In this document: in pieces, positions 34,147 through 45,300 of the stretch | Position numbering within the stretch: the stretch's first letter is position 1 | Layout of the letters: each line of letters starts with the position of its first letter | NCBI GenBank assembly: GCA_029204225.1 | Contig: CM055102.1 | Location: 11,545,245-11,609,244 of the forward strand | Source: Diphasiastrum complanatum | Taxonomy: Eukaryota > Streptophyta > Lycopodiopsida > Lycopodiales > Lycopodiaceae | Reading direction: 5' to 3' | DNA: 64,000 nucleotides | Translations under genes and position numbers: made by a program | Notes under the pieces: model-generated | What the model saw: the letters and a program-made list of their open reading frames with translations, nothing else | Database searches by the model: none | What the model was told of the DNA's origin: nothing

Positions 34147-34149
34147 ACA

Positions 34150-35283
34150 TAACAATAATAAACTAAAGAATATGCGATTGGAATAGAGCTATGGCGGATA
34201 GATCCAGCCGGTTCTTGACTCCGTCGTGCAGCCATCCATCCATCCATACAACCAAATTCGAGGTGTAAATTTTTGCTATGTTTTGTTGAGAGATGTGAGA
34301 ATTTTGCACTATGGTATCCTCTATGACTTCATAGGGAGCATAATATGTCAACAAGTTGTTTTTTCATCGTCCACAGAGATATATTTGCTCATGACTGTGA
34401 ATATGCTTGTCTCTAGCAGTAGTATCGATTTTCTTTTTGTTCTGTTTTATATCAGTACATGCTCATTGTGTAATCAGAGGCATGGCCTGTTTGGATTGCG
34501 TTCTTTTTCAGCTGAAAGGGAGTAGAGATTTCCTTAGCTTTGTCCCTGCAGCGGCATGAAGTCTCCCATGGACACGGCAGCAATGATCTTATTGAGAATG
34601 TGAAGTCGTGATTGAGATATTGATCAGTAAAAGGAATGGTGTAAATGTCGGAAATCGGCTATGAAGGGTTTATAATTGTACTTACAGAGTGCGATTCTAG
34701 ATCCTACATCGACAGGTAGCGAACATTTTCAAAGATCCAAGGTCAAAAACAGGAATGGTGGTATAATTGTAAGCATCAAAATAAACCACTGTATCTCAAA
34801 TGCTTGCCCTCTTCAAGTCAAGATCTGACGCCAAAATCAGCAATCGATGTATGCTTTGAAGTATTGAAATGAACCATTTTTATCTCAAACGGTTCCCTTT
34901 TCCAAGCCAAAATCTGAAGCGAAAAACGGGAATGGCCGTTTGATTTTAAGCCTCAAAATACACCACCGTATCTCAATCCATACCTTTTTCAGGCCAGAAC
35001 GCTGGTTATGCATGGTTTCGCTGTTGTCTAGGATATTTCATTGTAGGGCATGAATCTTCGTCTTACAGAGGGCCAATAGGCAACAAGATAAAGAAGAGAT
35101 ACATTTAGTAGCATGACATTAGGTTAGCCATTGTACTAGGGCTTAACAGCACGTACTTCAGAGTAAAGCGGGTTTCAGTCAAAATTCAAGGGTTTTGGAC
35201 TGGTTAGGGAAAGAGAAAACAAGCAAAGCACACACCAAATTAAGAGGTCAAGGAGAGCTTCGATATTACTTTGGAATCTGGCT
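34150..35283. other. Region upstream of the NIPA gene
   Basis: No coding sequence seen. It should hold the NIPA promoter and 5' UTR. A leader intron is possible. No confident TATA box or transcription start was identified. Confidence 0.4.
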
Positions 35284-36298
35284 ATGGCGGTCATAGCTAC
35301 AAGCGAGCAAATGTCCACATTACATTCTGGCACAGATCAATATGCGAGCGCATCAGCTGACAATCACAAAGGATTATTTCTTGCTCTATCTTCGAGTGTT
35401 TTTATTGGAGGTAGCTTCATTGTCAAGAAGAAGGGTCTCAAGCGCGCTGGTACTTCTGGGGTCAGGGCAGGTGTGATTATTGTATTCTGCTCCTCAGGAA
35501 GTGGAAATTGTTGTAATTCACATCAGGTTCAAACATGTGGACTGACAAAGAAATGCGATGGGTGATAGAGAAATTTCTGGATGGGAACATGGTTGCTGAT
35601 CTTCCTATCCTTGTATTGCAGGAGTTGGGGGGTACTCCTACTTGTCTGAGCCACTTTGGTGGGCTGGCATGTTTACAAGTAAGTTACATCTGAAAACCAT
35701 CTTTGCCAGAACTTATCAAGCCATCTTTGTAGTGGAGTGCCTTTCAAAACCTTCATGAATCACAAATCACTTGAGCTTTTGCAAAGCCACACTAACATCA
35801 TGTTAGATGGCTTGATCTTACATGAATTTCATTGTGAGATTATGTGTAGAGAACTGGTAGATAACATTGTCACTAATGCTTTAGTAGAAATGTTGAATTC
35901 TATTTCTCATGTGTTAAGTGAGCTTATATAGTAGAATTGGAATTTGAGTTATGTGGGTGGTTTAAAAGGCTAGAGCCTAGAATTTGATGTTCTTGTGAGC
36001 TATAAAGAGGACTTTGTCATTCAGATGCAAGATTTGCATTCCCAATGATGTGGTTGGGAGACCTAGGATCATTTAAAATTCATGACAATCCTTACTCAGG
36101 TCAAGTAGGTGAGCAAAAGACATTAGACCTTGTAAAGCCTCTAGTTGTGTTGAAGGGGAATGAAAGAGGATGCTATAGATATTGTGGAATCCTACAAAAA
36201 GTACCAAAGTGTTAAAGCTTATCCCAAGATCATAGATGCACCAAATCACGATTCACTGGGTCTGCGATTCGCGAATCGCGATTCTGAACCCAGAATCG

Positions 36299-36332
<34 letters not shown>

Positions 36333-39300
36333 GAAAAATAGCTTATGGCTGAAATTTTTTTAAGGGACCAATGGAAAAACCAGCATTTTGCCTCTCAAAA
36401 GTGCAGTAGATGAGGCACAAACAAATCTTATTTTCAGTAGCTATTTGGTTGTCATTTGCTCTGGTTTTCAATAAATGTTAATCCTACAGTTTGGGCTATC
36501 AACTGTATGGATGATGATCACTTTTGCAATCGTTTCACTGGAGATGTGAGTGCAATGTGCATACAGTTGGGGGCATAAATATTGGGCCCTTATTGGCGTG
36601 CATTTGGACCCCATTTTTATCTTTGGGGGGTGGTAGCATTTTTATCTACAATGTCTATATAGCAGGAAGCTCTAGGGGGTTCGGGCCCCCCCCCCCCGAG
36701 AAACAGGGGGTCTGGGGGGTGGTAGCCCCCCGGTGGGGGGTTTGGGGGGCAACGCCCCCCAACGGCGGGGGGCTGCCGGTAGACCTCGGCCCCGACAGTA
36801 AGGCCTCTTCATGATTTGGCCTTCCAACTTCCCGAGTGAAAACATAGTTTTTCGTGTTTCGCACCCGAAACAGTCGGCAAACTACATAGTCATAATGCTC
36901 TCAATCAGAGCTTTCATCTGATACCCATATTGCCTAAAAACATTTCAAAAAAAAGAAAACGATTCTGGGAAAATCCTGAAACGCGTTTCTGAATCGCGGT
37001 GCATCTATGCCCAAGATAACACATCATCCTATAACTTCCCAAAAACTTCAAATGGTAGTGGTTGACCTGCCTACTAAGTTTGCCAAATTTGTACCTTTGC
37101 AAAAGGGTGTTGATGGACATGATGTAGTCAAAGCCTACTGAGAGTTCATATTTCTTGCATTTGGTTTTTTGTATGAAGATGGTTAGTGACATGGATTTCC
37201 AATTTGTTGGTTTCAAAGATAATGTAGCAAAGAAAAAAAAACACATTCCGTGAATCATTTGAATGCATACAAATCAGTTCACAGTGAGGGCCCAAAAACA
37301 CGCATGGCATTGGCAACTTTTACTGCAGACGATAATGGTCAAAATTAATAGTGTAGGAGTCTCTAAAGGCACAAAGAAAAATGGTGTAGAATCAATTTTT
37401 TTTTTTAAAAGAGATTCTCCCTGCGAATCACGATTCACAGCATGCATGGTTGGTACATAGGGAATTTATGAAGTAGTCGAGTGCTGTTTTAGATCCTATG
37501 ATGTGAAATGCAAGATTAAGGCTTTGATTTACTATTCTAGTTAGAACCTGGATCTTTGTTGCAGGATCAACTAGACTATAATCAACTTTATATAATTATG
37601 GAATCCTCCATGCATTGGCTTATTTGATAGTTAGTTTGCAAATATTTTTCTTTTTCATACATTTCTTGCATGCTCCTTTTCAATGTTGCTTGCTTATTCT
37701 CTTTGACTTTGCAAGTTTAAGTGGTTCCACTGCACATTCTTTGTATTTTGTTTCTTAAATGGTATGCTGTATTTGGAATGTGCAAGCTACTTGTCATTCT
37801 CATTTTCTATCTCGGGCCCTATACTTTCTATTTTAAAGATAATCGATGGCAAGATCTTTGCCGAAAGGCATGAATTGTTAGTCAAGGCACAAATAAGGGC
37901 TTTCTATGCTCATGATGGGGCCAATGCGTAGGGAGTAGTTGTTAACATTGGCATCCACTCTTACAAATGGCCATGTTTCTTTCACATGTTGCTTTTCAAT
38001 ATCCCCAATCATGTAATCATCTAAAATCATTAAGCTAGAAAATGTTGGGGACAATTTGATGAAGTGTTGGGTGTGGTCCTTCGTGGTGAGCAGCCCTCCG
38101 CCTGTCAAAGGGTTAGAACACTAAGATAGAGCTCTAACTTTCATTTAGTTGCCTACTTGGTTGCTTTCCTACCTTAACCCCGTTAACACTACCACTAACT
38201 CTAGCTAACTAATTAACCCTCAAAGGTAGAGAAATAGAAGAGAGAGAGAGAAAAATTAGATGCAGGAACTAGCAAGAACTCATAAAACAATAAAAGAGCA
38301 AAGCATAAGAAATAACATCATTTTATAATAGCACGAACATAATGATATTGGATCTCAATGTGCTTGGTCCTTGCATGAAAAATTGGATTCTACGCAATGG
38401 CAATAGCACTTTGACTATCAAAAAAGAGAGCTGTGGCAGATTGCTGCCCAAACTTTATGTCGATAAGTAATCTCTTGAGCCATAAACATTCCCTAGTTGC
38501 TGGAAAAATGGCTCTGTATTCTGCTTCACAAGAGGAAGTAGCAACGGTGGGTTGTTTTTTAGCTAACCATGAAATAGCTGAATCACCAAGAAAAAAACAA
38601 TTATTACTTGTAGAGTGTCGTGTGTCTTGGTCTCCACCCCAATTCGAGTCACTAAACCCATACATGTAAGCATCACCACCTGTAGGATAAAACAGTCCAA
38701 GGTCTCGTGTGCCTTGAAGATATCAAAAGATCCTCTTCAAAACCTTCCAAAGTAATGGATTATGCATAAACTCATAAGTGACACACTATAAGAAATGTCC
38801 TGTCTTGAATTGCATAGATAAATGAGGCAGCCAACTGCTTGACAATATAAAGTAGAATCAAATGGCTCACCATTACTCACCATCTTGAAATAGGTGTAGC
38901 AACTAGCTTGCAATCATCCATGTCAAAATGTCTTAGAATTTGACCAACATATCGATTTTGATTGCACAAATTCAAGACCAAGAAAAAATGGAGCATGCCT
39001 AAATCTGAAGTATCAAAGCCTGAAGCTAAATCAGATTTTAAGGCTGCAATATGCTCCTCATTGTTGCTGGTAACAATGATGTCATCAACATAAAGGAGAA
39101 TGATGATGATAAATGATGAAGTATGTAGTACATAAAGCGTAGATTCACTAGGACTATTTTTGAAACCTCGTTCACAAAAATATGAATGTATCTTTTGATA
39201 CCACATCCTAGGTGCTTGCTTCAGCCCATAAAGTGCCTTCTTGAGTAGGCACACCTTTTTTTTCTTGACCTACAACCAAAACCCAGCAAGTTGCTGAAGA

Positions 39301-42300
39301 TATATCTCTTCTCTAAGATCCTTGATCTTCGTCAAATGATCAAAAAAAGGCTCACCTTCGTGCATATTCAAATTCGAAAGTTGGTTCCGTAGAAAAAGAA
39401 CCCTTGCTAAATTTTTTATTTTAAACATCTTGAGAAGAGTTTTTTAAGCGCTCTTCGAAGTCTTGCAGGATCTAATATGAGGCAAAATAGATCTCTTGAC
39501 TAATAATGCAATAACGGAATGGGCTTGAGCATCCCTCCTATCCCATTTCCTTTGTTCCTCCGAAGGTGTCGTCGAAGATGAAAGTAGATGAGCTTGGCCT
39601 AGCAGGTGTAGCAGAGCAATAGAAGTAGGCCTCGCCTCTCATTTCACCATTGACAACCTCCCACAATCCTTTCGCTATGAGCAAGTTCTTGATCATGTAA
39701 CTCCATAAGGAGTAGTTGGATCCATCCAACCTATCTTAATTGAATAGAGCTTCAAGAGATTCAGTTTCTTTCGCCATTAGAAGAGAATAAAAAATCAGCT
39801 TGTAGTAGATATGGAAAATAGATTCAGATCTGAACTTTTCAACAACACAATCTACTTCAAAAAAGAGCAAACAGAAAGCTGACTATGAGCAGAAATAGAT
39901 TTCCAAAAGCTGCTTGAAATCTGCTCAAAGATCTTAGATGAAGGCTGAAAAATCACAAAAAAATCAGCATGCTGCAAAATAGGTTAGCTTCCATCGAAGC
40001 CTCCACCGGAACTTTAATTCTCAGCATGAAAGTGTGCCTCATATACACACAAAGATGGCTGTAGGATAGCGCCCTCCTACCAAACCTGAAGTATTCAGCA
40101 GAAAATGAGACACCCTAACATAACTTCACCGGATGGGCCCATGTATTTTTGTACAAGTATTTTCCCAACAGGGCCCCCGACCTGAATTAGTGCCAGTCCC
40201 TCGGCACTGGAGCTAAGGAGAACTTTGGGACTTGATAGGTGGTAAAACATTGTCCCATTCGTTGGGGACCTTCATCAAAAAGGCAAGGTCGTGGGTGAAT
40301 GCTGCCCCCGCATGGACTGTTGGATCCGGGCACTTGGAGTACCGCTGCGAAAATTAGACTAGAGCTCTATTGGCATCTACATTCGTGCCCCAACCATAGT
40401 GTGAGGGTATCTTTGGCCAGTTGAGAGTTTTGAGGGTGATATGCCCCAAAGGAATACCACACTTTACCCACTTTTTACGTCTTGGAATTAGAGCATAATG
40501 GGGGTTTATTCTTAAGGATCGGGGCCTGACCACATATGCCCTGATGGCCGAAGGTGTCATTTCAAAAATGTGAGGGGTTGGGCAGTTTGGATCCAAGGGG
40601 CGATTTGAGTATCAGTCGGGAGGTCTAGGATGTGGGTGGTAGGAGGAACGGTCCGGCGGGCGATCTGAGTGGTATCGACTTTGTCAGATGGGCTGGATAA
40701 GGTTGGTGGAAGAGGCCATGACAGTGGATGATGGAGAGAAAGGTGGGTTGGGCGGTTTTGGGTTTCAGGAAGAATTGTTAAGGACTAACTGGGAAAGGGA
40801 GTGAAATGGGTGTCGTGGGTGGTTCCGTGGTAATAGGGTGAAATAGAGAGAAACGGAGCCGAGTACAGTGTGTTCGAAGGCTAGGAAAAGCGTGTAGTGA
40901 AGAATTAGAAGGCTTATTAGACAAAGTGCACTTTTCTGCTGAAGTGTCACGGCTCCATGGTTGAGGATCTCCTTGATGCGGTACGGACCTTCACCTATGA
41001 ACTTCAGTTTCCCCTTGATTGCCTTGGTTTTGGACATGAGGACCAGATCTCCAGCCCAAAGATCTTTCTTGTGCAATCGACGATCATGCCATGCTTTGTG
41101 ACGTGCTTTTTCAGCGGCAAGTGCATGCATAGCTAATAGGCGCGTCTCGCAAAGTTTATATAGTGCTTCATGGTGTAACTATAGAGATTTGGAATAATCA
41201 AGACGTTGTGTGGTGGCAACTCGCAGTGATGCTACCAAAAATTCTACTGGCATCATAGCATCTTGATCATATACCAGTTGGAATGGCATTTGATCAGTGC
41301 TACCCTTGTATGCTGTCCTGAATGCCCACAGAGCAGCATGTAACTTATGCTTCCAATCGGATCTGCTAGCTTCAAGTGTTTTCGTGATGACGCTACACAA
41401 GATCTTGTTGGATGATTCTGCTTGCCCATTACCACGAGGATAATAAAGTGTATTTAACTTATGGATCATGAAAAAATTCTCCAGTAAGACCTTGATGGTC
41501 TCATTGACAAAGTGGCTCCCCCGATCGCTAACTATCTCGACCGGGCATCCGAAGTGTACACTGATATTCTCATACAAGAACTTGGCAGTAGTCCTGGCAT
41601 CAGCCACTCGTACAGCCTTGGCTTCGACCCATTTGGTAAGATGATTTGTTGCCACGATGATGTATCGGGCTTGGGTACTCCTTGCTGATGGGTGGATAGG
41701 ACCGATATAGTCCAATTTCCACTTCTCAAATGGTGCTTGGGCCATGACCGGGTGTAGTAAGTCAAAATTGGTCCAGGTGGGTCTCTTGACTCGTTGACAT
41801 ACATCGCACTTCCTCAAGTATTCTTCCGTATCTTTGTGAATTGTTGGCACCAACAACTGGACTGTAGGATCTTGTGAATTGTAATATCTGCTGCAAAGTG
41901 ACCACCACCCATGCCTTCATGCGATAATGAAATGATCTGGGCACTCGTACAGCCTTGGCTTTCGACCCATTTGGTAAGATAATTTGTTGCCACGATGATG
42001 TATCGGGCTTGGGTACTCCTTGTTGCTGGGTGGATAGGACCGATATAGTCCAATTCCCACTTCTCGAATGGGCTTGGGCCATGACCGGGTGTAGTAAGTC
42101 AAAATTGTTCCCGGCGGGTCTCTTGGCTCGTTTACACACATCGCATTTCCTCAAGTATTCTTCTGTATCTTTGTGAATTGTTGGCCACCAGCAACCGGAC
42201 TGTAGGATCTTGCGAATTGTAATATTTGCTGCAAAGTGACCACCACCCATGCCTTCATGTGATAATGAAATGATCTGGGTGGCTTCATGGGGTAGAATAC

Positions 42301-45300
42301 AGCTTCTGAGGACATCATCAGGTCCTCGTTGATATAACTGGCCGACAATTAGCTGATAAGGTCGAGCTTTCAGCACTAGCTTCCGCTGTTCCGCCTTATA
42401 TAAAGATTTGTCTGGCTGGCCCTACATCAAGTATTCAACAATGTTTGTGGCCCAGCCTGGTACAATGTTGACATAAAACAAGGTTGCATCTAGTTACTCG
42501 TCATCAGGTTGGGTTGCAACCCCTCTAATTCGTGATACATGAGCCGCCATATAATGTTGCTTTCCCTTGCATATCACGATTCTGAAATCAAACTCCAACA
42601 ACAAGAGTAACCATCTAGTAATTCTTCCTGTGTTGCAAGTCTTGTTCACTAGATATAACAAGGGCTGATGGTCCATATAAAATGCTTTGCTTCGTTGAGT
42701 TGTCGGCTAGCGAAACAGATTGGAAAATCCTTTTTCTGTTCCCCTGGTTGGGTCAAGATGGCTCCATTAACATAGTTCGATGCGTTTGTATGCACATGAA
42801 ACTCTATAGTCCAATTGGGTGGTCGTAAGATCGGCGTTGAGATCCATGCTTCCTTAAGCTATTGGAAAGCCCGCAGGGTTTCCTCTGTCCAATGTGGATA
42901 TGTAGTGAGTTTGTATATTGGCCTAGCTAACTCCACAAAGTATAAAATGAAGATCCGATAATAATTAGCGTGGCCCATGAAAATATACACATCGCGTATC
43001 GTCCCTAGTGGTGGTAAATCTCTGATGACTCGTATCTTGGAGAGATTCGTGGCGATCCCGTGTCTTGATACAATGCGGCCTAGAATCAGGCCATGCGTCA
43101 ACCAAAATTGACACTTTTTTGGATTCAAGGAAATTTGATACTTGCGGCATTGAATTAGCACTTTCTCTAGATGAGATAGGTGCTCGATGTTAGCCCATAC
43201 ACACAAAGATCATCCAAGAAATTTCCATTATGTGTGCTCTGCAACTCTTGTTTGATCAGCTCCGTATAATTCGGTTTGCAGTGATAGTAATGGCTGATGC
43301 ATTACACAGATGGCAATACCTATGTGTCTGCTTGCTGCTTTAAGACCGACCACTCATTAGCGGTATGGCTCTGGGTACAAACTGGACACCATACATTTTC
43401 TCTTCTTGGATACCGCTGTTGATTCTGTTCCGGCGTGGATGATGTTGTAGTAGCACCTTGCAAAGCCTTCAATTTCTGATCAAACTGGGCTATAAGTTGT
43501 TCCATCTATGGAAGCATTGGAGGTGGACGCAACTGAAGGAGTTGGATTGTGGGTCGATGCATAACTAGTGCCAGTATCGTCATCCCTTGCCCCTTTGCTA
43601 CTATTGGCTACTTAGAAGTTGCAAAGATTGAAATCCAAGCCCTTCAAAGAAACACAAAATATCTATTGGTGCACAAAGTAGCACATTTCACCTACCACCA
43701 CTTGACCTTGACTCAAACTTAGAACCATAGATGCAGTGCGTTTTTGAAATGCGGTTCAGAATTGCGGTTCGAAACGCGGTTCAGAAACGCGTTTCGAGAA
43801 TTTTCCAAAAATTTCAGAAACGTTTTTTTATTCTTATTTTTTGGTTTTTTTGGGGCAATATGGGTATCAGATGAAAGCTTTGATTAAGAGCATTTTTATT
43901 GTGTAGTTTGCCGACTGTTTCGGGTGCAGGATGGTCCAATTTAGGTGCATTAATCCTATTATAATTGACAACGGAATTTAGTGTAGACAAGAAACAATGA
44001 ACATGAATCTGAAATTCTGATTATAATAAAGCAAGTACATATGATGGTGCTATCCAAGCATGCACCTTGGAGAAGGGCTCCAATGGCGATCTAGAATATA
44101 CTCTGGATGATTGATCTACACAATAACAGAATGCTGAGAGAGTGAACAGCAAGCCTATTTTTTTCTAAGTTACAATATTTTACACTTTACAAATGTGCTC
44201 ATTGGGTTGTGGGCTTATACACACAGGATGCCATGACCCTCACACCTAAATTAATCTCTAGAATTTTATTTTTAATTTTTGATGGGCCCATTTATTTTTG
44301 TACAAGTATTTCCCCAGCATGAAGAAGACTCAAATTGTCTCATTATCTACGTGGGCACACTTTTAGATGATTTGCTATTGTATTTCAAGAGACAATGAAC
44401 AATTATATCTCAGGTGTTTTGCATCATTGATCTTGTCTTTGTGAACAACACAAGTAGATTGTAATATGGATTGGTGGAGCATCTTGGTTATATTTCCAGA
44501 GGTAACTTCGAGCCAGGGGGTGTGTGTTCTTCGTAGATGAGAACAAAGGCAAGGTTTTCAGTCTAGTGTGTTTTTCTCAATTATGTTTATGTTCTTCTCA
44601 TGAATTCCTTGTCGATTTTATCTAATCTATGGCTACCTTGTTGGAAGGTGCACCATAATTTATTTCTCAAGTATTTTCTACAGCATTGGACATATTTTAT
44701 GTTGGCATTTTCTTAGATCCCTCCAAATGCCTTCAGAAATTTTTGGTGACAAATGCTTTTTGGTTTCTATTAAGAAAGTCAACCTTATTACGTGGATGTG
44801 GAAATGATAACAAGAAATATGCATTTTGCCTAGTTCAAGCAGTTGCTTAGCAAACTATCTTCCATATACCCAATTATTTTGGCTCTTTAGTATTTCCTAT
44901 ATCAATTTTTAGATCCTACATTGTCTGATTGCCATAATGTATGATGTGCATAAACCGCGTGATTTGACTTCCAGTGGTTCTGTCAAAGAATCATTTGTTA
45001 TATCTTTATTTTGCAGTGATTATTGGAGAGATTGCCAACTTTGCTGCATATGCTTTTGCACCTGCTATACTTGTGACTCCATTGGGAGCACTCAGTATAA
45101 TTGTTAGGTAAATATTTCTTTCAAATGACATACTACATGAGCTTCTAGAAAGGTGGATTCAGCCTAACAATTTTGAGTTGAATTTTGTAGTGCAACATTG
45201 GCACATATCATTCTCAAGGAGAAATTGCACGTATTGGGAATCCTTGGATGCTGTCTTTGTGTTGTTGGCTCCATTGCAATTGTCCTTCATGCACCTGAAG

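Larger units (their letters stand above)
36223..37017. mobile_element. hAT-like non-autonomous DNA transposon (MITE 1) with 8-bp target duplication
   Basis: The element 36231-37009 (779 bp) has perfect 12-bp terminal inverted repeats, CATAGATGCACC and GGTGCATCTATG. It is flanked on both sides by CCCAAGAT (36223-36230 and 37010-37017), an 8-bp target duplication typical of hAT transposons. Subterminal GATTCGCGAATCGCGATTC-like repeats lie at both ends, a 31-bp T tract at 36302-36332, and a G/C-homopolymer-rich core at 36672-36800. There is no transposase ORF. A partial second copy is at 43726. Confidence 0.85.
38310..40171 (-). mobile_element. Ty1/copia retrotransposon 'copia C', internally deleted
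   Basis: Minus-strand order from 40171: LTR opening TGTTGGGAAAATAC, leader, gag start, then a direct jump to the second half of RT and RNase H. Most of gag, all of protease and integrase and the first half of RT are missing. The left LTR was not resolved. It lies in NIPA intron 2, abutting gypsy C at 40172. Confidence 0.75.
40172..43560 (-). mobile_element. Ty3/gypsy retrotransposon 'gypsy C'
   Basis: Minus-strand order from the right: gag zinc knuckle, RT thumb, RNase H, integrase zinc domain (duplicated), integrase core, integrase C-terminal part, post-pol ORF. Protease and most of RT are lost. LTRs were not resolved, and its left end is cut by the copia C LTR at 40171, suggesting copia C inserted into or next to it. 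Located in NIPA intron 2. Confidence 0.8.
35679..45016 (+). other. NIPA intron 2 (9338 bp), transposon-filled
   Basis: Donor AA|GTAAGT at 35679 and acceptor TTTTGCAG ending at 45016; the split codon yields Met in [13 protein letters not shown]. It holds hAT MITE 1, copia C, gypsy C, hAT MITE 2 and an LTR-like block. Outside those elements only AT-rich sequence was seen (35680-36222, 37018-38300, 44320-45016). Confidence 0.85.

Noticed and set aside
37878-38108. 76-residue minus-strand frame near copia C
   Set aside because: Considered as a transposase fragment, but no motif was found.
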